Shown: piece after piece, positions 17,421-27,285 of the stretch
Position numbering within the stretch: the first letter of the stretch is position 1
How the letters are laid out: the number at the start of each line of letters is the position of its first letter
Assembly: GCA_001899715.1 (NCBI GenBank)
Contig: MKWI01000009.1
Span: 86,176 to 150,175, forward strand
Length of the DNA stretch: 64,000 nt
Reading direction: 5' to 3'
From: Sphingobium sp. 66-54
GTDB lineage: Bacteria > Pseudomonadota > Alphaproteobacteria > Sphingomonadales > Sphingomonadaceae
The notes under the pieces: model-generated
Told to the model about the DNA's origin: nothing
Databases searched by the model: none
Seen by the model: only the letters and a program-made list of their open reading frames with translations
Position numbers and translations under genes: made by a program

Positions 17421-20400
17421 ATGCCGGATGCTGCCGACTCCGCCCCCTTCGCGGCCTTTGCGCCGCCCATCCGGCCCCCGACGCCGCTCCGCACTGCGAT
17501 CACCGCCGCCTATCGCGAGCCAGAGCCGGCCTGCGTCGCCCGGCTGCTGCCCGCCGCGACCCTGCCCGCCCCCCTTCGCGCCGCCGCGCGGGAGACGGCG
17601 CGCATGCTCGTCACAAAGCTGCGCACGCGGCAGCGGGGCACGGGCGTGGAGGGGCTGGTGCAGGAATATGCGCTCTCCAGCCAAGAGGGCGTGGCGCTGA
17701 TGTGCCTCGCCGAAGCGCTGCTGCGCATCCCCGACGCCGCGACGCGCGACGCGCTGATCCGCGACAAGATCGGCCCCGGCGACTGGGGCGCACATCTCGG
17801 CACCAGCCGCTCCTTGTTCGTCAACGCGGCGACGTGGGGCCTCATCATCACCGGCAAGCTGGTCGACCCGGTCAACGACCGTGGCCTCGCCGCCGCGCTC
17901 AGCCGCCTGCTGACCCGCGCGGGCGAACCTGTGGTGCGGCGCGCGGTTGACCTCGCCATGCGGATGATGGGCGAGCAGTTCGTCACCGGCGAGACCATCG
18001 ACGAGGCGCTCCGCCGCGCGCGGACCATGGAGGCCAGGGGCTTCACCTACAGCTTCGACATGCTCGGCGAGGCGGCCGCCACCGCGCGCGATGCCGAGCG
18101 CTATTACGCGGCCTATGAACGCGCCATCCACGCCATTGGCAAGGCGGCGGCCGGGCGCGGGCCGATTGCGGGCAATGGCATCTCGATCAAGCTCTCGGCG
18201 CTGCATCCGCGCTACACCCGCGCGCAGGCCGGCCGGGTGATGGGGGAGCTGCTGCCACGCGTGACGGCACTGGCTGCGCTGGCCCGCTCCTACGACATCG
18301 GCCTCAATATCGACGCGGAGGAAGCCGACCGGCTGGAGCTGTCGCTCGACATATTGGAGAGCCTCGCGCTCGACCCGGCGCTGCGCGGCTGGAACGGCCT
18401 CGGCTTCGTCGTGCAGGCTTATGGCAAGCGCTGCCCCTATGTGATCGACTGGATCGTCGCCCTTGCCCGCCGGGCCGGGCGGCGGATCATGGTGCGGCTG
18501 GTCAAGGGTGCCTATTGGGACGCGGAGATCAAGCGCGCGCAGGTCGACGGGTTGCCCGGCTTCCCGGTCTATACCCGCAAGATCCATACCGATGTGGCCT
18601 ATATCGCCTGCGCGGCGAAGCTGCTGGCGGCGAAGGACGCGGTGTTCCCGCAATTCGCCACGCACAACGCCCAATCGCTGGCGACCATCTACCAGATGGC
18701 GGGGCCGGATTTCACGCCCGGCGACTATGAGTTCCAGTGCCTGCACGGCATGGGCGAGCCGCTCTATCAGGAGGTGGTCGGCAAGGCGAAGCTGGACCGG
18801 CCGTGCCGCATCTACGCGCCGGTCGGCACGCATGAGACGCTGCTCGCCTATCTCGTCCGCCGGCTGCTGGAGAATGGCGCCAATTCGAGCTTCGTCAACC
18901 GCATCGGCGACCCGGACGTGCCGATCGAGGCCCTCATCGCCGACCCGGCCGGGCAGGTCGCCGCCATGCCGGTGCCCGGCGCACCGCACGAGCAGATCGC
19001 GCTGCCGGGCGATCTTTATCCGGATCGGCGCAACTCGGCGGGGCTCGATCTGAGCGACGAGACTGTGCTCACGGCGCTGGGCGGCTCGCTGCGGGACAGC
19101 GCGGCGATGGCATGGACCGCCGGGGAGGAAGGCACGGAACGCCCGGTGCGCAACCCCGCCGACCATCGCGATGTCGTCGGCACGGTGCGGGAGATGGCGC
19201 CAGAGGCGGCCGCCGCCTGCGTCGCGCGCGCCGCCGCATCGGGCTGGCCGGCGGTGCCGCTCGCCGCCCGCGCCGCCGCGCTGGAGCGCGCCGCCGATGC
19301 GCTCCAGACGCAGATGCCGGTGCTGATGGGCCTCATCATGCGCGAGGCGGGGAAGTCCGCCACCAACGCCATCTCGGAAGTGCGCGAGGCCACCGATTTC
19401 CTGCGCTATTATGCGGAGCAGGCGCGCGCAACCTTCCGTGCCGACACGCGGCCGCTCGGGCCGACCGTGTGCATATCCCCGTGGAATTTCCCGCTTGCCA
19501 TCTTCACCGGGCAGATCGCCGCCGCGCTGGTTGCCGGTAATCCGGTGCTCGCCAAGCCGGCCGAGGAAACGCCGCTGATCGCCGCGCAGGCCGTGCGGCT
19601 GCTGCACGAGGCCGGCGTGCCCGCCGACGCACTCCAGCTCGTGCCCGGCGACGGCGCCGTGGGCGCGGCGCTGGTCGGCGCGGCGCAGACGGCGGCGGTG
19701 ATGTTCACCGGATCGACCGAGGTGGCCCGGCTGATCCAGACCCAGCTCGCCGCGCGGCTCTCCCCCGCCGGCCGCCCCATCCCCTTCATCGCCGAGACGG
19801 GCGGGCAGAATGCGATGATCGTCGATTCCTCCGCCCTGCCCGAGCAGGTAGTGGCGGACGTGCTCGCCTCCGCCTTCGACAGCGCCGGCCAGCGCTGCTC
19901 TGCGCTGCGCGTGCTCTGCTTGCAGGAGGAGATCGCCGACCGGATGCTGGCGCTGCTGCGCGATGCGCTGGTCGAGCTGCGCGTGGGCCGTACCGACCGG
20001 CTGGCGGTGGATATCGGCCCGGTCATCACCGCACAGGCGCAGCAGGGAATCGAGACGCATATCGCGGCGATGCGCGCGGCGGGACACGCCGTCCACCAGA
20101 CGCCGCTGCCGCCCGAGACGATGCACGGCACCTTCGTCCCGCCGACGATCATCGCGCTGGACTCCATCGCCGCGCTGGACCGCGAGATTTTCGGCCCGGT
20201 GCTGCATGTCGTGCGCTACCGCCGCGAGCAGATCGACGATCTGATCGGTGCGATCAACGCCACCGGCTACGGCCTCACCTTCGGCCTGCACACGCGGCTG
20301 GAGGAGACGATCGGCCATGTCACCGGCCGGGTGCGGGCGGGCAATCATTACATCAACCGCAACATGATCGGCGCGGTGGTGGGCGTGCAGCCGTTCGGCG

Positions 20401-21044
20401 GGCGCGGCCTCTCGGGCACCGGCCCCAAGGCGGGCGGGCCGCTCTATCTCGGTCGGCTGCTGGACGCCGCGCCCGACGCCTTGCCGCTGCCCCCGGCCGC
20501 GCTGCCCGCTCCGGCGCTGGACGCCTTCATCGACTGGCTGGACCTGCACCGGGAGGAGACCGCCGCCAGCATCGCCCGCACTTATGCCGCCGCCTCCCCG
20601 CTGGGCCTGACGCTGGAGCTGCCCGGCCCGGTCGGCGAGCTCAACCTCTACGCGCTGCATCCGCGCGGCACCATCCTGCTGTGCCCGACCAGCCACGAGG
20701 GCCTCTACCAGCAGATCGCCGCCGTGCTGGCCACCGGCAATGAAGCGCGCATCGAAGGCGAGCCGCTGCCCGGTGACCTGCCGCCCGCCGTGCTGGAGCG
20801 CCTGACCGCCCCGACCGACCGCCCGCTTGCCGGCGCGCTGATCGAAGGCGAGCCGGCCCATATCCGTGCAACGCTGACCGCCATCGCCGCGCGACCGGGG
20901 CCGGTGCTGCTCGCCCAGGCCGCCTCCCGCACCGATTGCGTGGCCGGCCCGGCCTACCGGCTCGACTGGCTTGTCGAGGAAGTCGCAACCTCCATCAACA
21001 CCACCGCCTCGGGCGGCAATGCGAGCCTGATGACGATCGGGTGA
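17421..21044 (+). CDS. putA: Bifunctional proline dehydrogenase / L-glutamate gamma-semialdehyde dehydrogenase
   Basis: The protein has 1207 residues and oxidises proline to glutamate in two channelled steps. The FAD-dependent proline dehydrogenase barrel spans about residues 130-470, with RLVKGAYWDAEIK (K362) and EFQCLHGMGEPLY. The NAD-dependent aldehyde dehydrogenase spans about 560-1010, with E792 in AETGGQN, the nucleophile C826 in AGQRCSA and QPFGGRGLSGTG. A C-terminal ALDH-like extension completes it. There is no N-terminal ribbon-helix-helix, so it is catalytic only and not the self-regulating form of enteric bacteria. No Lrp-type regulator is adjacent. The start at ATG 17421 gives a normal length. 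Confidence 0.95.
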   Translation: MPDAADSAPFAAFAPPIRPPTPLRTAITAAYREPEPACVARLLPAATLPAPLRAAARETARMLVTKLRTRQRGTGVEGLVQEYALSSQEGVALMCLAEALLRIPDAATRDALIRDKIGPGDWGAHLGTSRSLFVNAATWGLIITGKLVDPVNDRGLAAALSRLLTRAGEPVVRRAVDLAMRMMGEQFVTGETIDEALRRARTMEARGFTYSFDMLGEAAATARDAERYYAAYERAIHAIGKAAAGRGPIAGNGISIKLSALHPRYTRAQAGRVMGELLPRVTALAALARSYDIGLNIDAEEADRLELSLDILESLALDPALRGWNGLGFVVQAYGKRCPYVIDWIVALARRAGRRIMVRLVKGAYWDAEIKRAQVDGLPGFPVYTRKIHTDVAYIACAAKLLAAKDAVFPQFATHNAQSLATIYQMAGPDFTPGDYEFQCLHGMGEPLYQEVVGKAKLDRPCRIYAPVGTHETLLAYLVRRLLENGANSSFVNRIGDPDVPIEALIADPAGQVAAMPVPGAPHEQIALPGDLYPDRRNSAGLDLSDETVLTALGGSLRDSAAMAWTAGEEGTERPVRNPADHRDVVGTVREMAPEAAAACVARAAASGWPAVPLAARAAALERAADALQTQMPVLMGLIMREAGKSATNAISEVREATDFLRYYAEQARATFRADTRPLGPTVCISPWNFPLAIFTGQIAAALVAGNPVLAKPAEETPLIAAQAVRLLHEAGVPADALQLVPGDGAVGAALVGAAQTAAVMFTGSTEVARLIQTQLAARLSPAGRPIPFIAETGGQNAMIVDSSALPEQVVADVLASAFDSAGQRCSALRVLCLQEEIADRMLALLRDALVELRVGRTDRLAVDIGPVITAQAQQGIETHIAAMRAAGHAVHQTPLPPETMHGTFVPPTIIALDSIAALDREIFGPVLHVVRYRREQIDDLIGAINATGYGLTFGLHTRLEETIGHVTGRVRAGNHYINRNMIGAVVGVQPFGGRGLSGTGPKAGGPLYLGRLLDAAPDALPLPPAALPAPALDAFIDWLDLHREETAASIARTYAAASPLGLTLELPGPVGELNLYALHPRGTILLCPTSHEGLYQQIAAVLATGNEARIEGEPLPGDLPPAVLERLTAPTDRPLAGALIEGEPAHIRATLTAIAARPGPVLLAQAASRTDCVAGPAYRLDWLVEEVATSINTTASGGNASLMTIG

Positions 21045-21068
21045 GCGCTCTGCCTCGTGACGATCGGT

Positions 21069-22235
21069 CTAATACGGCAGCCCCACGTAATTTTCCGCGA
21101 TGCTGGTCTGGGCGGCGCGGCTGGAGGCGATGTAGTCCAGCTCGGCGACCTGCATCGCGCGCTCGAAGGGGCCGTCCTCGGGGAAGCGGTGCATCAGCCG
21201 GGTGAGCGACCAACTGAACCGCTCGGCCTTCCAGACGCGGGACAGTGCCTTGTCCGAATAGGCCGCAACGGCATCCGCATCGCCCCGTTTGGCGAAGGCG
21301 ACCAGCGCCTCGGCCGCATAATATACGTCGCTGGCGGCGAGGTTGAGGCCCTTGGCGCCGGTGGGCGGCACGATATGCGCAGAGTCGCCGCAGAGCATCA
21401 GGCTGCCGTGGCGCATCGGCGTGAACACGTGCGAGCGCAGCGGTGCGATGGATTTCTCGATGGCCGGGCCGCGCGTGATATGCGGCGCAACCGCCGGGCC
21501 GAGGCGCAGCGCCAACTCGTCCCAGATGCGCTCGTCCGGCCAGTCCTCAAGTTTCTCGGTCAGCGGCACGTCGACATAATAGCGGCTGCGCGTGAGGCTG
21601 CGCTGGGAGGCAAGCGCGAAGCCGCGCTCGTGATTGGCGTAGATCAGCTCATGATTGCAGGGCGGTACATCGGCGAGGATGCCGAGCCAGCCAAACGGAT
21701 ATTCGCGGCCGTAATCGCGCCCGACGGAGGCGGGGATCGTCTGCCGGCTGGGGCCGTGGAACCCGTCGCAGCCGACGATGATGCGCGCGTCGACCCGCTG
21801 CGCCACGCCGTCCTTCACATAAGTGACATAGGGCGCATCGCTCTCGACAGCATGCAGCGTAACGTCCTGCGCCTCGTAGACGACCTCCAGCCCGCGCGCC
21901 TCGCGCGCGTCCATCAGGTCGCGGGTCAACTCGGTCTGGCCGTAGACGACGACATGGCTGCCGACGAGATCGGCGATGTCGATGCGGATCAGCCGCTCGC
22001 CATCGGCAAGGTTGAAGCCGTCATGCACCAGACCCTCGGCCTTGAGCCGGGCATCCAGCCCGAGCCGCTCCATCAGCGCCACGGTGCCGCGCTCCAGCAC
22101 GCCGGCACGGATGCGGCTCAGCACATAGGCTGGCGAGCGCCGCTCCAGCACGATGCAATCCACGCCCTCGGCACGCAGCAGATGGCCGAGCAGCAGACCG
22201 GCCGGACCGGCACCGATAATGCAAATACGGGTCAT
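21069..22235 (-). CDS. pobA: 4-hydroxybenzoate 3-monooxygenase
   Basis: This is a 388-residue FAD/NADPH flavoprotein hydroxylating 4-hydroxybenzoate to protocatechuate. The FAD motif IIGAGPAGLLLGHLL is at residues 6-20. The hydroxylase motif GCDGFHGPSR is near residue 160, and GDSAHIVPPTGAKGLN near 287. The active-site segment SRYYVDVP is also as in PobA. The ATG at 22235 is chosen over an upstream in-frame ATG because the Rossmann motif starts six residues later and GGAGAGG precedes it. It is divergent from an AraC-type gene, the classic pobA/pobR arrangement. It would feed protocatechuate from aromatic aldehydes and acids into ring cleavage. Confidence 0.93.
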   Translation of the reverse strand: MTRICIIGAGPAGLLLGHLLRAEGVDCIVLERRSPAYVLSRIRAGVLERGTVALMERLGLDARLKAEGLVHDGFNLADGERLIRIDIADLVGSHVVVYGQTELTRDLMDAREARGLEVVYEAQDVTLHAVESDAPYVTYVKDGVAQRVDARIIVGCDGFHGPSRQTIPASVGRDYGREYPFGWLGILADVPPCNHELIYANHERGFALASQRSLTRSRYYVDVPLTEKLEDWPDERIWDELALRLGPAVAPHITRGPAIEKSIAPLRSHVFTPMRHGSLMLCGDSAHIVPPTGAKGLNLAASDVYYAAEALVAFAKRGDADAVAAYSDKALSRVWKAERFSWSLTRLMHRFPEDGPFERAMQVAELDYIASSRAAQTSIAENYVGLPY

Positions 22236-22323
22236 ATCGCCTCTCCCGATCATGCCGGCTATTTCGCCCGATCCGGCAGGAAAAGGAAGGGACGGTTCGG
22301 ACAGAGTCTGGTATGATTGAGAC

Positions 22324-23181
22324 ATGCGCTCCGTCTCACCCGCCATCCCCAGCTATGCGCTCTACGGCGACAGTCAGGACGCACCGCTGGACGAGTTCTT
22401 CCATTGCGAGACGATCGCTATCCGCAGCCGCCGGTATGATTGGGAAATCGCGCCCCATCTCCACCCGGCCCTCTCGCAGATGCTGTTCGTGGCGCGCGGC
22501 GCGGTCGACGTGCGGCTGGGCGAGGCGCAGCACGCGCTGGCGGGGCCGCTGCTGGTGTGCGTGCCGAGCGGGCTCGTCCACGGCTTCCGCTTCTCGCCCA
22601 GCGTGGTCGGGTTCGTCGTCACCGCCTCGCAGGATTTTCTCGATAGCCTGGGGCGGCACGACGCGCTGCGGGCGCAGATGCGCGCGGCGGCGCTGCACAT
22701 GCCCACGCCGGCGCTCACGCGGAGCCTGCTCCAGATCGGCCGGCAATTGCTGATCGCCGAGCGCGACCGCTTCGACCCCGACGCGCACCGCCTGCACCGC
22801 ACGCTGGCCGAAGCCTGGCTGCGCCTCGCCATCCAGCCCGGCCTCGCCCGCGCCGCGCAGCGCGGCACCGTCGCGCAGCGCTTTCAGGCGCTGGTCGAGA
22901 CCAGCTATCGCGAGCACCGGCCGCTGGCCTTCTACGCCGCGCAACTCGGCTGCACCGTGCGCACTCTCTCGCGCCAGACCGACGAGGCGTTCGGCCTCTC
23001 GCCGCTCCAGTTCATCAGCCGCCGGCTCTTGTTCGAAGCGCGCCGGCTGCTGCGCTTCACCACCGCGAGTTGCAGCGAGGTTGCGGCGGAGCTGGGGTTC
23101 GACGACCCGGCCTATTTCTCGCGCTTCTACCGGCGGATGACCGGCCGCAGCCCGAGCGAGGACAAGCGGGCGGCACGGTAG
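22324..23181 (+). CDS. pobR: AraC family regulator, PobR-like
   Basis: The protein has 285 residues. An N-terminal cupin-like sensing domain (APHLHPALSQMLFVARG near residue 45) is followed by a C-terminal double helix-turn-helix, with the AraC signature from about residue 245 (EVAAELGFDDPAYFSRFYRR). Divergent transcription from pobA with an 88-bp gap indicates an activator of pobA responding to 4-hydroxybenzoate. That role is known for AraC-type PobR proteins and inferred here. The ribosome site is weak. Confidence 0.85.
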   Translation: MRSVSPAIPSYALYGDSQDAPLDEFFHCETIAIRSRRYDWEIAPHLHPALSQMLFVARGAVDVRLGEAQHALAGPLLVCVPSGLVHGFRFSPSVVGFVVTASQDFLDSLGRHDALRAQMRAAALHMPTPALTRSLLQIGRQLLIAERDRFDPDAHRLHRTLAEAWLRLAIQPGLARAAQRGTVAQRFQALVETSYREHRPLAFYAAQLGCTVRTLSRQTDEAFGLSPLQFISRRLLFEARRLLRFTTASCSEVAAELGFDDPAYFSRFYRRMTGRSPSEDKRAAR

Positions 23182-23204
23182 GGGACTCTCGTTCAGAGAG
23201 GGGC

Positions 23205-23279
23205 GTGCTCCTGCGAAAGCAGGAGTCCAGGGCGGCAGGGCGGCGCGATTGAGCCATGGGCTCCTGCCTGCGCAGGAGA
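23205..23279. repeat. Palindromic intergenic repeat, family A
   Basis: Starts GTGCTCCTGCGAAAGCAGGAG and ends CTCCTGCCTGCGCAGGAG. One of two copies in the 394-bp gap between pobR and the aldehyde dehydrogenase, which otherwise holds no gene. Confidence 0.75.
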
Positions 23280-23405
23280 ACATGCTGCCGCACACCCGCC
23301 GATTGGAGGACTACCCCCACGATAGCGAACAGCCCTCCCCGCGCCCTCCTTTACGAAAGGGCGAGAAGGGTCGTTCTCAGATGGGAACTCGCGTTCGGAA
23401 GGGGT

Positions 23406-23470
23406 GTGCTCCTGCGCAGGCAGGAGCCCATGGCGGCAGAGCGGCGCGGTTAGGGCCTGCGCAGGAGTAC
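23406..23470. repeat. Palindromic intergenic repeat, family A, shortened copy
   Basis: Starts GTGCTCCTGCGCAGGCAGG and ends CCTGCGCAGGAGTAC. The second copy in the same gap, with a shortened right arm. A short CCCTCCCCGCGCCCTC motif is also duplicated around the two copies. Confidence 0.75.
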
Positions 23471-23575
23471 GTACATGCCTTGCCCCCGTCCGACCCGATT
23501 GGAGGACTGCCATCCGGCGAGAGCGCAGCGCCCTCCCCGCGCCCTCTTTCACGAAGACGCGGGGTTGGTTCGATC

Positions 23576-24976
23576 TCAGATCGGGTAGTGTCCCGGCAAG
23601 GTATCAACCGTGATCCAGCGTAGCTCGGTGAAGCTGTCGATGCCGGCCTTGCCGCCGAACCGGCCATAGCCCGAGCCCTTGACGCCGCCGAACGGCATCT
23701 GCGCCTCGTCATGCACGGTCGGGCCGTTGACGTGGCAGATGCCCGATTCGATCCGCCGGGCGATCCCGAGACCCTTGGCGATATCGCGCGTGAACACCGA
23801 GGCCGAGAGGCCGTATTCGGTGTCGTTGGCCAACTCCACCGCATGCTCGGCATCGCGCGCGCGGATGATGCCGACCACCGGGCCGAAGCTCTCGTCGCGG
23901 AACAGCTTCATGCCCGGCGTCACCTTGTCGATGACATGGGCAGGCATGAGGACGTTGCTGGTCGTCTCGCCGCCCACCAACTGCGTCGCGCCCTGCGCCA
24001 GCGCATCGGCGATCAGGCTCTGGCAGTGCGCCACCGTTTTGGCGTCGACCACCGCGCCCAGCGGCGTGGTGCCCTCGCGCGGATCGCCCACCGCCATGGA
24101 GGCGACCTTCGCCTTGAACTTCGCGGCAAACTCATCGGCCACCGCCTCGACCACGATGATCCGCTCGGTCGACATGCAGATCTGGCCCTGGTTCATGAAC
24201 GCGCCGAACGCGGCCGCCTTCACCGCCTCGTCGAGATCGGCATCCTCCAGCACGACCAGCGGCGCCTTGCCGCCCAGTTCCAGCAGCACGGGCTTGAGAT
24301 GCTCGGCTGCCCTCCTGGCGATGATCTTGCCCACCGCGGTTGAGCCGGTGAAGTTGATGCGCTTCACCTCACGCGCGTCGATCAGCGCGCCAACCACCTC
24401 GCCCGCGTCCTGCGGCGCGTTGGTGACGACATTGACCACGCCTTCCGGGAAGCCACCCTCGGCAAACGCCTCGATGATGAGCGCATGGGTGCGCGGGCAG
24501 GTCTCGCTGGCCTTGAGGATCACCGCGTTGCCGCAGGCGAGCGGCACGGCGATGGCGCGCACGCCCAGAATGATCGGCGCGTTCCACGGCGCGATGCCAA
24601 GGATGACGCCGACCGGCTCGCGCAGCGCCATGGAGAGGCAGCCCGGCTTGTCGGACGGGATCACCTCGCCGTTGATCTGCGTGGTCAGCGCGGCGGCTTC
24701 ACGCACCATGGACGCGGCGAGGCCGAGGTTGAACATCGCCCAGCCGGCGGTCGCGCCGATCTCGCCCATCATCGCTTCGATGAACGCGTCCTTGCGCGCC
24801 TCCAGCGCATCGGCGGCCTTCATCAGCACCGCGCGGCGCGCGTTCGGCCCCATCTGCGACCAGGCCGCGAACCCCTGCGCCGCCTTCGCCGCGACAGCGG
24901 GTATATCCGCCGCCTTCATCGCGGCCGCCGATGACGCAACCGCGCCCGTCAGCGGGTTCAATCGGGTGAAATCCAT
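23576..24976 (-). CDS. Aldehyde dehydrogenase, vanillin/benzaldehyde type
   Basis: This is a 466-residue NAD(P)-dependent dehydrogenase. The general base is about E233 in LELGGKAPLV, the nucleophile is C267 in NQGQIC, and PWNAPIILGVRA occurs near residue 142. The combination PWNAPIILG and NGPTVHDEAQMPFGGVKGSG is typical of vanillin, salicylaldehyde and benzaldehyde dehydrogenases such as LigV/Vdh. The substrate is thus probably vanillin or 4-hydroxybenzaldehyde, giving acids that pobA-type and O-demethylase steps use. The ATG at 24976 with GGAGAGAGGAAG is preferred over an upstream open start. Confidence 0.85.
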   Translation of the reverse strand: MDFTRLNPLTGAVASSAAAMKAADIPAVAAKAAQGFAAWSQMGPNARRAVLMKAADALEARKDAFIEAMMGEIGATAGWAMFNLGLAASMVREAAALTTQINGEVIPSDKPGCLSMALREPVGVILGIAPWNAPIILGVRAIAVPLACGNAVILKASETCPRTHALIIEAFAEGGFPEGVVNVVTNAPQDAGEVVGALIDAREVKRINFTGSTAVGKIIARRAAEHLKPVLLELGGKAPLVVLEDADLDEAVKAAAFGAFMNQGQICMSTERIIVVEAVADEFAAKFKAKVASMAVGDPREGTTPLGAVVDAKTVAHCQSLIADALAQGATQLVGGETTSNVLMPAHVIDKVTPGMKLFRDESFGPVVGIIRARDAEHAVELANDTEYGLSASVFTRDIAKGLGIARRIESGICHVNGPTVHDEAQMPFGGVKGSGYGRFGGKAGIDSFTELRWITVDTLPGHYPI

Positions 24977-25118
24977 CTTCCTCTCTCCTGAATCGGGCCG
25001 CCGCGCGGCTGAACGAGAGGGCATCTTTCCCGAGTTCCGGCAAGCCGCGCAAGCCCAGGCCGCGCTTTTTTGCCGGTCCACGGGACTCGCGCACCGGACG
25101 ATATGCCCGCGCCGCCGT

Positions 25119-25910
25119 TCAGAAGCCCGTAAAGGCCGGCGCCAGATCGAACATCAGCGCCAGGAAGCCGTAGCTGCTCGCGAGGACCAGCAGCGCGCCC
25201 GCCGCGGTCACGATCCACTCGGCCGGCAGGCGGCGGACCAGCCAGGCGCCGATCGGCGCGCCGATGATGCCGCCGATCAGCAGGCCCGCCACGATCGCGC
25301 TGAAGCTCTGCCAGCCCAGCGTGCCGATGAAGCCGGCGGCAATCGTGACCGTCACGAAAAATTCCGAGGCATTGACCGTGCCGACGATCCGGCGCGGCTC
25401 GCCGCCTTGTGCCAGAAGGTTGGCGGTGACGACCGGCCCCCAGCCGCCTCCGCCCGAACCGTCGAGGATGCCGCCGACCAGCCCGAGGCTGCCGACGAAC
25501 TTGAGGTCGCGATAGGTCTGCGGTCGGCGCACGCCGCGCCACAGCAGATAGATGCCGACCGCGCCGAGATAGGTCAGCACCACCGGCCGCGCGACGGCGA
25601 CGGGGAGATTGGCGAGGATGAAGACGCCGATCAGCCCGCCGACGATGCCGGGGACGACGAGGCGCCGGAACAGCCGCCAGTCGACATTGCGGTGCAAGGC
25701 GTGACTGAGCCCCGATATGCCGCTGGTGAAGCTCTCCGCCGCGTGGATCGCCGCCGAGGCCGAGGCCGGCGGCAAGCCGAGCAGGAGGAGGAACGCGGTT
25801 CCCACCACGCCGAAGGCCATGCCGAGCGCGCTGTCGATAAGCTGGGCGGTGAAGCCGATGACGATGAAGGGCAGCAGCGCCCAGAGCGACAGGTCCGCGC
25901 CAAGGCTCAT
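25119..25910 (-). CDS. TauE/SafE family permease, copy 1
   Basis: This is a 263-residue inner-membrane protein with about eight membrane helices, with family motifs GFTAQLIDSALGMAFG at residues 19-34 and DGSGGGGWGPVV near 150. TauE/SafE proteins export sulfite or sulfoacetate or move other small anions. It is closely similar in layout and motifs to the copy at 38797-39570. Its ATG overlaps a TGA that would end the upstream ATP-grasp gene if that gene's reading frame were restored. The direction of transport and substrate are not determinable from sequence. Confidence 0.88.
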   Translation of the reverse strand: MSLGADLSLWALLPFIVIGFTAQLIDSALGMAFGVVGTAFLLLLGLPPASASAAIHAAESFTSGISGLSHALHRNVDWRLFRRLVVPGIVGGLIGVFILANLPVAVARPVVLTYLGAVGIYLLWRGVRRPQTYRDLKFVGSLGLVGGILDGSGGGGWGPVVTANLLAQGGEPRRIVGTVNASEFFVTVTIAAGFIGTLGWQSFSAIVAGLLIGGIIGAPIGAWLVRRLPAEWIVTAAGALLVLASSYGFLALMFDLAPAFTGF

Positions 25911-27285
25911 CGCGCCGCCGTCCGATCCCTGGGGGGAGCCTGCGCCTGCCGGTGAGGAGAAAGGCGGCCGGAAAGCACAAGGCGATCAGCGACAGGGCAC
26001 CGGCGAACACGGGGCCGGCGCCGGCCAGCCACGGCAGGATCCCCGCCCAGATCGAGACCGCGAGCAGGGTCAGCAGGATCTGCTCCTGCTCGATGTCGCG
26101 GCTGATGGATAGCGGAACGCCCTGGGCATCGGCCCGCAGATGCTCCAGCCGGCTGGCGACGAGACTATGCTCCTTGACCCGGTCGAACGGCGCCAGCGAG
26201 GCGAGGAGCGCGGCCATGCCGGCGCCGAGCAGCCGCACGCCCACGGCGCGCGCGAAGATCCGCCGGCCGCCGAGGCGGTCGCTGATCGCGCGCAGGCGGA
26301 GCCGGCCGCCAAAGACCAGGTCGATCAGCGCCTCGCCCGACACCGCCGCGATCGGGCGCGCCCGCGTCTCCTGACTGGCCTCGATCCAGTCGAACACCGC
26401 GTTCGGCACGTCCACGCCGCACGCCCGCTCCAGACCCTGGAAGCCGGGCGCCGAATTGGCCTCACAGATCCGATAGCCGTCCGCGTCGAACAATATGTCG
26501 ATCCCCGCGACCTCCAGGCCCAGCACATCGGCCGCGCGGGCCGCCATTTCCGCCATTTCGCCGGTCGGCGTGTAGGCGACGCCCACCCCGCCCAGCGAGA
26601 CGTTGGACTTGAAATGCCCCGGCGGCGCGCGGCGTTCCATCGCCGCCACGACCCGCCCGCCGATCACCAGCACCCGCACGTCGCGGCCGTGGCTGGAGCG
26701 GACATAATGCTGGAACAGGAAATCGGCCTTGGCCTCCGCGCTCGCCAGCAGCCCGGCGAGGTCCTCGAACTGGCGGCGATCCTCGCATTTCAGCACGCCG
26801 GTGCCGCGCGTCCCGCGCAGCGTCTTGACGATGACGGGGAAGCCGAGCTCGCCCTCGATCACGTCCGCGTCGATCGGGAATTTGCCGAGCATCGTCGCGG
26901 GAATGGGCAGGCCAGCCCGCGCCAGCCGCTGCATCGTGTGCAGCTTGTCGGCGACAAGGTCGATCGCCTCGGGGCCGTTGATGAGCCGCACGCCGCGCCG
27001 CTCGAAATGGCGCAGCACGGCGAGCGTGAAATAGTCCGTCTCGGCCCCGGTCCGGCACAGGATGAAATCCGGCCGGTCGAGCGATCGCCCCTCATAATGG
27101 GCCGACCAATCCTCCAGCGGCGCCGCGACGATATCGAAATGGTCCGGCCTCAAGATATGCAGATCGAGCCCGCGTGCGGCGGCGGCTTCCTGAAAGCGCA
27201 GGATTTCCGGCACCTCCGGCAGCGCCGGATCGAGATCCCGGTGAAAGAATATCCAGCCGCGCAACAGCCTTTCCTCAGCCCGCAT
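25907..27285 (-). CDS. RimK-like ATP-grasp protein with membrane tail, apparently frameshifted
   Basis: The first ~300 residues are an ATP-grasp ligase of the RimK type: nucleotide-binding FPVIVKTLRGTRGTGV near residue 145 and metal-binding ICEANSAPGFQG near 272. Such enzymes join amino acids or peptides by acyl-phosphate chemistry. A tail of ~150 residues follows with two membrane segments near residues 400-440. As read, the frame runs on through the whole TauE/SafE gene to 24958, in a frame with no protein-like pattern. One extra G in the G6 run at 25931-25936 would end it at TGA 25909-25907, overlapping the next ATG. That indicates an indel at the homopolymer, so exact residues near the end are uncertain. 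Start ATG 27285; TTG 27264 has a better ribosome site. Confidence 0.7.

Noticed and set aside
17367..20861. 1164-codon open frame on the minus strand over putA
   Set aside because: It is antisense to a complete PutA with all motifs, and its translation is Arg/Gly/Ala/His-rich without any domain. GC-rich shadow frame.
24958..25906. C-terminal third of a 775-residue ATP-grasp protein
   Set aside because: This part is read in a frame that lies over the well-supported TauE/SafE gene and is rich in Arg, Gly, His and Ala, as expected of an out-of-frame GC-rich translation. A one-base shift at the G6 run explains it better.
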